Part shown: piece by piece, positions 51,178-62,880 of the stretch | Layout of the letters: every line of letters begins with the position of its first letter | How positions within the stretch are numbered: position 1 is the first letter of the stretch | Source: Leucaena leucocephala | Taxonomy: Eukaryota > Streptophyta > Magnoliopsida > Fabales > Fabaceae | Direction: 5' to 3' | Assembly: GCA_037074615.1 (NCBI GenBank) | Contig: CM073549.1 | Coordinates: 1,245,001-1,309,000 of the forward strand | DNA length: 64,000 nucleotides | The notes under the pieces: generated by a model | Told to the model about the DNA's origin: nothing | Databases searched by the model: none | Seen by the model: the letters and a program-made list of their open reading frames with translations, nothing else | Position numbers and translations under genes: made by a program

Positions 51178-51721
51178 GGGCCTGTTTGGTAAGTTACCAA
51201 ACCGCGGTTTTAAAAAGGTTTTTGGCCTAAACTTCGGTTTGGGGAAATTTTAAAACAAACAGGTTTATTTGTCCATAAGTGCTTTTGGACAAAACCATAG
51301 TTTAAAACCATGGTTTTGAATAAGCTATTTAAAATAGCTTTTTCAACAGTAAAAGCACTTATGGACTATCCAATTACTATCTTACCCCTACTTTTTCTTA
51401 CACCCTCTCTCCACTCTCCTACTTTTTCTTACACCCTCTCTCCTCTCTCCTACTTTTTCTTACACCCTCTCTCCTTTCTCCTCTCTTCCCTCTCTCTTCT
51501 CTTTTCTCTAACTCCCTCATCTCTCTTACTTTAAATCAAATCATACCATTTTTGGTAATTTACCACTATAAAAAGTCATTCTAAAAATAACTATCCAAAC
51601 ACCTATTTACTCAAAACCACTTTTTTTCCATAAACTCTTCTCCAAAAGTCCTTTTCCATAAGTTGTCCATAAGCCCTTTTTTTCCATAAGCCTTTTTTCA
51701 AAATCCTATCCAAACAGACCC
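51178..51721. mobile_element. PIF/Harbinger-like MITE, copy C (544 bp)
   Basis: Ends GGGCCTGTTTGG and CCAAACAGACCC are 12-base inverted repeats with one mismatch, flanked by the direct repeat TAT (51175-51177 and 51722-51724). The inside has the same order as copies A and B but in a distinct subfamily: GTTTTAAAAAGGTTTTTGG, ACTATCCAATTACTATCTTA, a CT-rich tract with three ACTTTTTCTTACACCCTCTC units, ATCATACCATTTTTGGTAA and TAAACTCTTCTCC. Non-coding. Confidence 0.82.
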
Positions 51722-51896
51722 TATAACATGCAAGGAATTCACGTACAGCGCTAGTTTTTTTTAGAGAGGCAAGTGTTACAACATTCAAGTTTATTTATTA
51801 CCAGGCTACCCTTTTCCAAACCTCATTTGTCTCATTTACATTCATCACTTAATAATTGAAGTGACTTAAGAAAATGGTATGGTGGTGTTTGACGTT

Positions 51897-52396
51897 GAGC
51901 CTATTTGGATAGGATTTTAAAAAATGACTTATAAAAAAAAAGAGTTTATGGACAACTTATAGAAAAGGGCTTTTAGAAAAGAGTTTATGGAAAAAAAATG
52001 GTTTTGAATAAATAAATGTTTGGATAGTTATTTTTAGAATGACTTTTTATATTGGTAAATTACTAAAAAGTGTATGATTTGATTTAAAGTAAGAGAGAGG
52101 TAGAGAAAAGAGAAGAGAGAGGAGAGATGATAGAGAAGAGAAATGAGAGAGGGTGTAAGAAAAAGTAGGAGAGAGGAGAGAGGGTGTAAGAAAAAGTAGG
52201 GGTAAGATAGTAATTGGATAGTCCATAAGCTCTTTTACTGTTGAAAAAGTTAGTTTTAATAGCTTATTCAAAACCATGATTTTGCCCAAAAACACTTATG
52301 GACAAATATGGCTGTTTGTTTTAAAATTTCTCCAAACCAAAGTTTTGTCCAGAATGGCTTCTAAAACCAAGGTTTGGGGTGCATCTAAACACACCC
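51897..52396. mobile_element. PIF/Harbinger-like MITE, copy D, inverted relative to copy C
   Basis: The reverse complement of copy C over nearly the whole length, including GGACTATCCAATTACTATC and two ACTTTTTCTTACACCCTCTC units. Its left end is GAGCCTATTTGG and its right end (CTAAACACACCC) is similarly decayed. I found no matching 3-bp target repeat. Only 175 bp separate it from copy C. Confidence 0.8.
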
Positions 52397-53862
52397 AAGG
52401 TTATGAAGTAGAGATTCTTAAATTCACTAATGGAGATTAACGTCTGAAACATGGATTATAAAGACAAAAGAGAAAACAAACAAGTGATTATGAGTAATTG
52501 CGCAGAAACAGGCAAACAGGCCTTGCCATATTAATTGTTTCATTAATTAAAGATAGTGGTTATGACTTCATGGTGTGCACGATCAAAAGTGGAGTTTAGT
52601 TGTATTTGGCAGTCAACTCTGTACTTCTGTATTCTGAGGTGCCTCCTCGTTCCCAAAGTAGAAAATTTTGACTTCCTTTAGTACTAAACTATCGGTGGAA
52701 CATTTACATTGTAAAACCGTGTGCCAAGTTTACCAGAAAAAGTAACAATACTTAGCCATAAATTGTTGTCTTGTGACGTAGTAAGCAGTTACTGGTCGCC
52801 CAATGAAGGGTTGTTTAGGACTGACAATGAAAACGTGCAGCTGTGAAAGGATGACTCAAATATAGTAAAAGAACAGAGCAAAAGGCATGACAAAAAATCA
52901 TGGTCAGGTTAGTAGTGGTAAATGCTGAATTATCACTACTGCGCAACTAATTCACAATTTGCTTTAATATTTAGAATAAATAGTAAATAAGAGTACTTGT
53001 GGTCAAAGTCAAACTTCCTAATGAATGGCAAATATAAGGCCACAAAATGATTTGAAATGATTTAAAACTCATAACTTTAATCTATGTTTAGATAATCTAA
53101 ATTTGTATCTATTATCTCTCGAACTAAAAGTAATTCTTTTTTTATTATAAAAAAGTTTAGGTGAGTTAGATCTTGAGAGCTCATCAATACCAGAGCATGC
53201 CTTTAAACTCAAAAGCGCCTATAAAAATAAACACAATACTTTCTATTTCTAATGATACATATGTAGGAGAAATGTTTAATCATTTGTTGTTGAACAAAGA
53301 GTTTACACCCTCAACTTGTCCGTGAGAAAGTTTACGTTTAAATTCAAATGGCAAAATACAAATAAACTAATCCAACCATCAATGAAATGTCAGCTTGTGA
53401 AGCACACCATTGAATGAGTCATAACTTCAATATGTTTATTATTCATTTGATGAAGTTGGTCTAACTAACGTAATCAAAGAATCTCTACATATCCATTCAT
53501 AATGGGAGAACTTGAATGGGCAGAAATTATGCAGACAGCAGAAATTCCAACTTCTTCTGAAGTGAAATACGATGAACGAATGAAATATAAATCGAATGAA
53601 CAAATTAAACGAATGAAAAAACAGCACAAAACTGAACTAAAATTTCAACTGGGTGGCTTACCCTGTTTGCTGCTACTGCAGCAACTCGAGACTAAAGACT
53701 AGAGGAAGGCTAACTCAAAAGAATGAGTAAAAGAACAATAAGCCTCTTGGGGTATTCTAGTGCTGAGGATTGTAAGCATTTTAAGAGAGAATCTACAGTT
53801 GAAACCTCTGCTTTGTCGTGCACCAAAAGAGAGCAAAATGTGGTATTTACATTCCCAGCAGC
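52397..53862. other. Intergenic
   Basis: No supported gene. The part near 53862 is probably the 3' UTR of the sulfotransferase-like gene. Confidence 0.45.
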
Positions 53863-56800
53863 TTACTTACGGTAATCTGCATGAAGGAAGCTCTCATATG
53901 CTGTCCCATTGAGTGTCTTGCTGACATCATTCCAATTCTCAATCTGATTGGATAAGAGCCCTTTATGTATCTTCACCTGACGGCTCTTCAAATCTTTATG
54001 AGGTACCTTGAGAAAATCTTGAACGTCTGCTAATTTCTGAAACCAATACAAATTCCTCGCTGAGACTTGAGAGGTTTTCCAAGAAGAGTAGAAGAAATAT
54101 TGTGAATGATTATTCAATATAAGAGGCATGAAAGGATAATTCTATGGAGAGCTAAAGCATTGAACCTTCTCACCATTACACTAACTTTGAGATTCCCATC
54201 TGAAAAGTTAATGAGAAACTCTAAAAGATCCCGGGAGAAAAAAAGGTTAAAAACTCAACCTTTTTTGGATTAGACTTGTTCTTAGGCTAGGTCGAGTCAA
54301 GCTTAGGTTTAATCTCAATTGCATTTTATGAACACATGCTTAAGCCCAAACCTAGGACCAAGACCATCCTAATTCTAGCTCATTGTGACAATTCATCCTA
54401 AGACATATTTAGCTAAACTTGAATAATGGTTTTCAAACAAATTACTTAGTGTAATTACTAATTACCTTGCAGTTTTCATCTTAACAACTTCCTTCTCTTC
54501 ATTATGACTAAAGTAGACATATAATGGTAAATAAGTTTAACCGCTTATGAGGTAGATTTCTCCATAGTATCGCTCAACATAAGAAGGAAAATGAAGCAAA
54601 GATTATGCAATGCATTGTGTGACATACAGTGCGTTTTTTGACAACATCCTCATAGTATATGACAATATGTCGGATGCTCTTGAAATATCCCAAGGCCTTC
54701 GTGGTGGTTTCATTTACTTTCCTCAGTTCGGACATCAATGACGTTGAGTTGATTCTGGGCTTGTATTTTGCAAGTGTCTCTGCCTGAAAACAACGTCAGA
54801 AATCATTAACTTCAAAGCAATAAACATCTACAGCAGAGATGTAGGATAAAACATTAACTGACTCAATAATCTTGCATCCAGAGAGAGAGCGAGAGAGAGA
54901 GAGAGAGAGAGAGAGACCTCACGGGGAGAATGAACATGAGACTTGTGAGTCCCATTTAATAGCTTAGCATCTTTGTCATATTGATTTGCGAGTATAGAAA
55001 TCATCCTACGGAGGAGATTCCTTCGGAAAAGAAATATAACTGAAACACCATGTTTTCTGAAGTACTCAACTATTTGTTCATGATTTTGCATCAACCCCTG
55101 CAGTAAGTTATAAATATATCCCATTTCAGCCCCATTACATTATTGAGTACCAAAAAAAAATCAATTAAATTTTTAAAAAGCATGCATTATGCAGAACCAA
55201 TTAACATATTGACAGCCACTTAATCCATAGTTCATTATTTGTTCAGGGAGGATATGACAACTCATTAGTTCATATTGACTGCCATTTAATCCATAGTTCA
55301 CTTAATCCTGCGATGGCGCACCAGTTCAGGCACATCACTGTTAAGTAACTGTCGAACTGAGCTGAAAATCACATATCTTTCAGATCAGATGCTCAAATGG
55401 GAGAACAATATCAGTGACAGCTCACGTTTGCTACAAGTTCAATACACTTTATTGGTAGATGCTAGACTTTTTCTTTTTTTTGGAGATACAAAGGCAAGCC
55501 AAAGCTTTAAGTATAAAAATAAACTTAGGATTAACTCCTAGCAATACATATACTCATTCAGCATATAAACTGCATGTCTTCTAGGAACAGATGCTAGACT
55601 TTTTAACTGTCTACAAACAGCGCAAGATTTTTGCTATATCCATTGGGTTCCTATACTAGAAAAGAATTCATCCCCTTTTTATCTATGTATCAGAAAGAGA
55701 AAATGTTACAAAGATGACAGTTAACCAGACAAACATTTATTTCAAAAGAAAATGATATGGCTAAATAAAACAGACATTACCTGATTAAGCATCCACTTTA
55801 AGCCAACTGCAGCTGTGCATTCATTTTTTGACGCGCTGCTTAACCAGTCTAGATTATAAACTTTATCCAGAGTCTCCACAATGGTTGAGATATTACTCCT
55901 TCTCACTTTAACAGAGAAAATTTCCCCGTTTGAGCTTATGTTAGTATGACTATTTAAAAACGTCTCAAACCATCCACTCCCAGATCTTTGCATTGACAAC
56001 AGGGCAAAATTCCTCACAGGATTGCAAGCACAGTCAGCCCTAAAATGATGCAAAAAGGAAGCAATATCACTAAGATTTAAACAGATTCTGAAGCCAACAC
56101 TCAAATTAAGCAGTAGTTTACCTGCTGTAAGTTTTGGGTTTTGGGTAGTGCACGTAAGGCATTTCCCATGGTTCAATGTTGGGTTCTGGGCATGTCTCGT
56201 TGACGACCTTTATATACAAAAATCCAATCTTAGTGGGCGTGCTTATCTGCTTTAGACAAATAGAACACATATACACTCCGCAGACCATTGCAAAGACCAA
56301 TACGGTCATCTTCCCCACCAATGTAGAACTCTTTGAAGCCTTTGCAAGGAGCACATCCTGTCATCATTCGGTTCATGACACCAATGATTAAGATGCATTT
56401 TGAGATTCTCAGTAAAAAGTCAGGAGGGTGAAAAACGCAAAACACACACACACACAAGTAAAAATGCTCTGCAAAACAAACAGGTTCGTAAAACTGATCA
56501 TTTAAAGAAGAAAAATAGCCGGGAATCAAATACGAGAGGACCATGTTCTGATTCCTAACATGTAAGTGAACGTTCAAATTTTATCCTTTACATACCATTT
56601 CTTCAGTTTAGTCCGTCCACCACTAAAATGCCGGTAAACTATCCTATCCCATTAATTTGATGCCAGTTAAACGTCACCCAGCTTAGAAGCCATATTTGAC
56701 GCGTAACTTCGCGGTGCCAAATAAACAAATAATCCCAAATCAACGTATTTTGGATTGGCATGGCAGGTAGAATGAAATGCCATTGAAAGTCTTACGATGA

Positions 56801-57122
56801 CCGAGAAACGAATTTGAAAGAAATTATTTGGGAAGAATATACTATGAAAAAAGAAAATCATAGCCTGCAACAAAGTAAGATTTCCGTCATCGGATATCAA
56901 GTAGCTTGCGGGCCAATAACATGTCAACGGAGCTTCAAATTGCAAACATTGGTTAAGATATTCTAACAACCGGATCGGACAATTTCAAACGCCACCCCAT
57001 GAAAAAAGAAAAAAGAGGATAGTAATCACAAGAGAGAAAATTAGAGGTTCATGTAAAGGGATAACAAGAAACAAGGCGAAAGTAAAACCAACCTTGGCGG
57101 AGGAAGAAGGATCATCGGCCAT
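53863..57122 (-). CDS. Sulfotransferase-like P-loop membrane protein (At2g15730 type)
   Basis: Six exons encode 344 residues: 57093-57122, 56122-56357, 55781-56039, 54918-55097, 54628-54783, 53863-54036. All phases fit. After a short cytosolic N-terminus (MADDPSSSAK) there is one membrane segment (about 28-45, MTVLVFAMVCGVYMCSICL), giving a type II, probably Golgi topology. The 5'-phosphosulfate-binding loop is LLSMQRSGSGWFETFLNSH (about 102-120), and the 3'-phosphate motif is VIFLFRRNLLRRMISIL in exon 4. Relatives are described as nodulation-related or P-loop NTPase superfamily proteins; the acceptor substrate is unknown. The length matches the Arabidopsis relative I recall. Exon 1 is only 10 codons. 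Intron 4 starts inside a CT microsatellite. Confidence 0.88.
54881..54916. repeat. (GA)n microsatellite at a splice donor
   Basis: GA run of 36 bases with one interruption. On the minus strand it is (CT)n and forms the first bases of intron 4 (GAG|GTCTCTCTCT). Confidence 0.9.
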
Positions 57123-58415
57123 TGTGGATGAGCTCAAAAGTTAAGCGAAGGAAAAGGCATTGGATGACTGGGAAAACTCATTACGCTGCTTTTGGTTTCT
57201 TTGAATAGTCTTTAAGCTTTTCAGCTCTTCCTGCGTCAAGATTGACGTAAATGGCAAAAGACGCTTTAATGGGGCTGAGCTTTTTCTCGTGAAAAATATG
57301 ACTAGATGCTTCCACGTTTGCAGGCTCCCTTCCTTTTGTTGATTTCTTGATACATAATAAAAAATTGTCTTATATTTTATTCCCGGAACATATTTGCGCG
57401 TTTTAGGTTAGTATTTTATTTTTCAATTTGATTTTCAAATTTTAAAATAATATTCCATTTAAACAAAAAAAAAGACAACTCTTTAAAAAAAACAAAAAAA
57501 AATATTTAAAAAACATTTGACTATTTCAAAATAAGCCGTGCATGTCATTCAAAGCTAGATCTCGTCTTAGAAGGGAGAATGACACAAAAAACCTTTAAAA
57601 TATACATATTCTAGAGTAGGACTATGAAATGGCCTGATTCTTCAAAGCAACCATAGAATTGTTTTGATATTAATTTTTGTTGTGAAATTACTATGTTGCC
57701 ATAATTTTATTTTATTTTTTTGAAAAAAATCTCACCAGCAGCAGCTGCGTAGCCAGAGCTCCCGCGACCAGCGACTAATAAAGCACCCATATGGAAAATC
57801 AACAACCCCACTGTTTATTTAGTAATATTGTTATCAGTTACACTTTCTACATTGTCTTTATAGAAGGGCTACAAGGGAAAAAATCATCTTTCCACTTATG
57901 TAGTTTTGAGACTCCAATATTAAATTTTAACTCAATTTACTTTAATTTTTATAATTATGATTCAATTAAAATTTAATCTTTAAATTTTAATTCAATATAA
58001 TTTAATCTCTATAATTTTAATAAATTTAAAATCCTTGGACGATACATTTTAAAATATAAAATTATTTCTTGAAACTCATGAATTAAAATTTTAAATAGAT
58101 AAAACTTAAAATCAAAGATTAAATTATTGCACTGAGTTAAAGTTTAAAAATTAAATTTTAACCTAATAAAAATTATAATTATTAAATGATTAATTTTCTC
58201 TTATGACATTAAATGAAGGATCTTAACTATCGATCAACTTATAATATACATCTTGAAAGAAAGAAACAAATTTAATCAAAACAAGAAGAGCACACTATAA
58301 TTGGTTCACATAACACAAAGAAGTCCAAATGGAGACTAATGATTCCATGATGAGAAAACAATAAGTGGAATCAATGCTACAAACTACTAGTTAGATAGAC
58401 TCAACTGATTTCTTT
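57123..58415. other. Intergenic
   Basis: Promoter and leader of the sulfotransferase-like gene on the left, then AT-rich spacer with repeated AAATTTTAA-type phrases at 57900-58170. No supported gene. Confidence 0.45.
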
Positions 58416-58543
58416 TTATAAGCGAATTACATCTTCACAGGTGATTAATTTCTTCCAGATTTTGAAGTGGCGATCAATTCCCTCTACATCCGACGATGAA
58501 GATGATTTAGATAAAATCCGTCTCTCCCAGTCACGGGGCCTTA
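58416..58543 (-). CDS. Possible extra last exon of the left inverted-repeat gene
   Basis: An open frame after an AT-rich, intron-like stretch ending AAATAAG reads PRDWERRILSKSSSSSD and then VEGIDRHFKIWKKLITC before TAA at 58416-58418. Composition looks like protein. It would join exon 3 in frame if the donor is AC|GTACAA at about 58670, which skips the TAG at 58648. No counterpart was seen in the right-hand copy. The function is not recognised. Confidence 0.35.
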
Positions 58544-58647
58544 TTTTATTATAATTTGTCAATTCAATAGTAGTAAGATAATTTAATTAGAATTAGAATA
58601 TGAATATCATGCAAAACTATGTTTTGATGTTAGGAAATTCAAATTGC

Positions 58648-59902
58648 CTACGAGGAACTTCCGAACTTGTACGTACCTCCGTAAGTTGGTGACAGTGATA
58701 GGAGCAAATACTGATCAGCATCAGAATAAAATGGTGGCGGCGGCGGCAGTAGTCGCGGCCCGACCGCAAAAGCAGCTTGAGGTGGCATGTCGATGTATTT
58801 GTTATTGAAAATTGTGTGAATGTTCCAATCTTCAGTGCTCCAAGAATTACAATGAATAGGTGCAAGTGCAACTTCCCTTTGATTTGAACTGCCGTTAGGG
58901 TTTTTGAATGAATCATTCTGGAGCTGAACGTTAATATTGTGGATCTCTGATCCAGATTCAACCCTACTCTCCTGTGTATCGTGATCATCAGCTACAAATT
59001 GCTCCTGGTGGCCGCCGTCTGAATCCCTATGACTCACTGGTTTCTGGTTGAGTTCTGCATTATCCTCAGCAACTTGTCCCTCTGAAGACGAAGTTGGGCT
59101 TTCGATACCCTGTAATTGGTAATAAATTAAAACATGTTGAAAATTTACGAGCATATTAAATCAAAAGAGAAGAAGAAACCAAACCAGTGACTGATCAGCA
59201 TCAGCATAAAATGGTGGCAGCGGTCGCGGCCCAACCCCAAGAGCAACTTCAGGTGGCATTGGCATGTATTTGTCATTGAATCGTTTGACAATGTTCCAAT
59301 CTCCAGTGCTCCAAGAATTATACTTAATAGGTGCAACTTCACCTTGATTTGAACTGTCATTAGGGTTTTCGAATGGATCATTCTGGAGCTGAACGTTAAC
59401 ATTGTGGATCTCTAATCCGTCTTCAGATACAAACTGTTCCTGGGGGCCGTCTGAATCCTTATGATGACTCATTGGGTTCTGGTTTGTTTCTGCATTATCA
59501 TCAGTAACCTGTCCCTCCGAAGACGAATCAGGTAGGCTTTCGGTACCCTGCCATTGGTAATTGATTAGAACATTTTGAAAATCTATGAGTATATTAAAAC
59601 AAATTATTAAATCAAAAAAGAAGAAGAAACCAGACCAGAAAACGGAGTAAATATGATCCGTCGTCGTTCAAATCATCTGGCAAAGAAGGCGAGGCGGCGG
59701 ATGAACATTCAACCGCATTCGGCGGCGGCAACCGCAAGGAAGCAGTATCGGCAACACAAGCGCTTAACAATGCAACATAGTGATCAGTCCTTCGCAAGGG
59801 GCCGATGGGCCTCATGTGGTCTCGTGGTTTAGAGCCATTACGATCGTTGGCTGATGAAGATTCGACGGCGCCGGCAAAAGAGCTCGAAGCCGCAAGGTCC
59901 AT
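58648..59902 (-). CDS. Unrecognised protein, left copy of an inverted gene pair
   Basis: Three exons, 59636-59902, 59185-59547 and 58648-59109, give 363 residues from MDLAASSSFAGAVESSS to a TAG at 58648. Exons 2 and 3 are tandem copies of one unit. Each begins G(T/I)ES, has SSEGQV, a Q/E/D-rich stretch, EIHN(V/I)NVQLQND, SSNQ, NSWST(G/E)DWNI, (D/N)KY(M/I) and PPLPPFY-like proline and aromatic residues with DADQ. Both introns start CTG|GT(C/T)TGGTTTCTTCTTC, so intron and exon were duplicated together. The protein is acidic and probably disordered, with no signal peptide or membrane segment in the spliced form. I know no family for it. The ATG context (AATTATTTCCGACATGG) is shared with the right copy. 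Confidence 0.65.
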
Positions 59903-60420
59903 GTCGGAAATAATTAGAGTGATCGAAATATGTGCAGAGAAAATAAGTTATGGAGTAAATGAGACTGATGCAGAGAGAAAATAAGTGTTGAAAGAACGAG
60001 AGGGTGTCACTGAAAGTAAATGGTTAAAGGGCTTTGACGTATTTATAGAGCCTGGTTTGAATCTTGGAATTCAGTATCCGATTTGAATCGAAAATTAAAA
60101 GATTTAATTTGCTGGCGTTTATCTATCTCTTTAACCGTTCAAATGTAATAACATTATTTATCTCTACTACATCGGATAGCATCCGATAAAATATCTAATT
60201 GTATTAAAATTTATAAATATATCAAATTCAAATATTAATCAATGATTATGATAAAAAAATTAACCTCAATAAAATGTTATCAATTATCCGTGTGCTAACT
60301 AAAAGTTAGTTATTACATTCGTAGATTTTGATTTGAAATTAATTTTATCAAATAATTTAAATATTGATCAAGAATTATCATAAAAAACTAAGCTCAGGCC
60401 CTTGGATAGATAAATTTAAA
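58770..60420. repeat. Left arm of a large inverted repeat
   Basis: Reverse complement of 61501-62860: exon 3, exon 1, leader, TATA box and upstream DNA all match. The inner edge is clear: CCAAGTACCTGAGGTTAG at 61501 pairs with the complement of 60403-60420. The left arm is longer because of the extra exon-intron unit. The 1.08-kb spacer is 60421-61500. Confidence 0.85.
60039..60047 (-). promoter_or_regulatory. TATA box of the left inverted-repeat gene
   Basis: TATAAATAC on the minus strand in the context CAGGCTCTATAAATACGTC, 137 bases upstream of the ATG at 59902. The same context occurs in the right arm. Confidence 0.75.
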
Positions 60421-61500
60421 TGATTTGAACTATATTATATCATAATTTTGATCTATCCAAATACTAGTATCTGGTTAACAATATTTCATATTTCATCCCA
60501 TTGTTTAAATCAACTTGAAGTGACTTACATTATATTTTTTCAAACTTTAACGTAAAGCTTAGTTTATAGTGTAACTTTTTATATTAAAAATTAGAGGAGT
60601 ATTATAATTTTTAACTACTTAACTGGTTAACTCTATGGGAAAGGACCCATTCGGCCTTTGTTCTTTCTTTTTGGGAAGGTTAGGGAATGAGAATATTCCT
60701 ACTTCAATAATCTAGAATTACAACTATAAACATAAAGAATAACTATTTTTTTCAAAAAAAAATAAACAAAACGTGCATTTCTAATATTCAAAATTAAACT
60801 AAATAACTGAAAGGAATATATTTTTAAAATATATATTTTTTAAATTAAACATCAAATAATAATACATGTATCTTTCATAGAGTAAGAACCTATACCTTAA
60901 AATTAATGAATTAATTATCTAAACTCCAAACACAAGTCCAACTGAAAATTCGGCAATGAATTTCAGCCATAGAAATGGAGAACTAAGGGCAGTTTTGTTC
61001 AAACAATGGGCGAAAATGGAAAGGAAAAGAATAAAATAGAAAATTGCCGATTGAGTGGATGTTTAGCTGAAAAAGAAAATTGTTTAATTTGATAAAAAAA
61101 ATTATGTTTAGTAGATTGAAAGTGAAAATTAGATAAGAAGAACATGAATGACCATAATTATCTTGATGAATATTTATTAATTAAAAATTAAAAGATTTAA
61201 AATTTCTATTATTCATACGATAATTCATAAAGATTATAATTTAAATAAAGATAAAGATGCATTCAGCCCTTTAAACTAATTTTAGAGGCGTAATTAGCAC
61301 CATAAAATATTTAAAGGTGCAATCAATACCCAAACTAATTTTAAAAATATAATTAATACCCTAAAATATTTAAATTATTACAATTTTGCCCATTTGTTAA
61401 TAAAAATATAAATTTTTATTTAAAACATATCACATAAATTTTTTATTTTCTCATATTATTATTTAAAATGTTACATGTATAATATTTTATTTAAATTTAT
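60421..61500. other. Spacer between inverted-repeat arms
   Basis: AT-rich, with no open frame. It is not obviously palindromic itself, so it is either original sequence between the copies or later insertion. Confidence 0.5.
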
Positions 61501-62860
61501 CCAAGTACCTGAGGTTAGTTTTTTATGATAATTGTTGATCAATATTTAAATTATTTGATAAAAGTATAAAACTGTTACAAAAGATGTTTATAAATTTTAT
61601 TAAGATGACATAAATATCTTTTTACTTTTATCTAAAAAAACTAATCCAGCTGGCACATTTTACATTCAGGAAGATGTATTAAAAATCTTAATTTCAAATC
61701 AAAATCTACGAATGTAATTACTAACTTTTAGTTAGCAAACGGATAATTGATAACATTTTATTGAGGTCAATTTTTTTTATCATAATCATTGATTAATATT
61801 TGGATTATTCTATATAATTACTACATATGATGTATTTATAAATTTTGATACAAGTAGATATTTTATCGGATGCTATCAGATGTATTAGAGATAAATAATC
61901 TTATCACATTTGAACGGTGAAGGATATTGGTAGATAAACGCAAGCAAATTAAATCTTTTAACTTTGGATTCAATTTGATATTTTTATCTGTTTCAACTTA
62001 ATTCAAAGTTTGAAACCAGGCTCTATAAATACGTCTAGCCTTTTAACCATTTACTTGCAGTGACACCCTCTCGTTCTTTCAACACTCATTATTTTCTCTG
62101 CATCGATCTCATTTACTTCTCATAACTTATTTTCTCTGCACATATTCCGATCACTCTAATTATTTCCGGCATGGAGGCTTCTGCTTCGAACTATTTTGCC
62201 GGCCAAGGTGAATCTTCATCAGCCAACGATCTCCATGGCTCTAAACCATGGAGGCTTCTGCTTCGAACTATTTTGAGGCCCATCGCCACGATCTTCAATG
62301 CTTATGTTGCCGATGCTACTCCGGCGACTGCAGTAGAAAGTCCATCCGCCGCCTCACCTTCTTTACCCGCGGATTGGACCGACGACGACGACGGATCATA
62401 TCTACTCCATTTGCTGGTATGGTTTCTTCTTCTTCTTCTTGTTTTGATTGAATAATTTGTTTTGATATGCACTTAAATTTTCAACACGTTTTAATGAATT
62501 ACCGATTACAGGGCTTCGTTCCGTCTTCAGAGGGACAAGTTACTGATAATGTAGAAACAAACCAGAAACCAATGGGTCATAAGGAGTCAGACGTCCACCA
62601 TGAACAATTTGTATCTGATCTTCATCATGATACACAAGAGATCAGTAGTGTTGAATCTGGATCAGAGATCCACAATGTTGACGTTGAGCTCCGGAATGAT
62701 TCATTCAAAAACCCTAATGGCAGTTCAAATATTCATCACAATAATTATTTTTTTTGGAGTGAAGACTATAATTCTTGGAGCACTGAAGATTGGAACATTC
62801 ACATAAGGTTCAATGACAAATACACGCACATGCCAGTGCCACCTCAAGTTGCTTCACGAC
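61501..62860. repeat. Right arm of a large inverted repeat
   Basis: See left arm. It contains the promoter (61680-62030) and the whole right-hand gene. It lacks the tandem exon copy and the proline-rich end of the left gene. Confidence 0.85.
62024..62032 (+). promoter_or_regulatory. TATA box of the right inverted-repeat gene
   Basis: TATAAATAC in the context CAGGCTCTATAAATACGTC, 147 bases upstream of the ATG at 62171, identical to the left arm in its core. Confidence 0.75.
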
Positions 62861-62880
62861 TTCAAATTAATATCTTGTGA
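62171..62880 (+). CDS. Unrecognised protein, right copy of an inverted gene pair (truncated paralog)
   Basis: Two exons, 62171-62416 and 62512-62880, give 204 residues: MEASASNYFAGQGESSS, then after the splice GFVPSSEGQVTDNVETNQK, EIHNVDVELRND, YNSWSTEDWNIHIRF and NDKYTHMPVPPQVA. Compared with the left gene there is only one copy of the repeated exon (closest to left exon 3), and the C-terminus ends early (ASRLQINIL) because about 15 bases are lost and the downstream sequence differs. The first exon contains a 28-bp copy of its own beginning (62171-62198 and 62248-62275). It may be a young pseudogene or a shortened gene. The splice signals and TATA box are intact. Confidence 0.6.
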
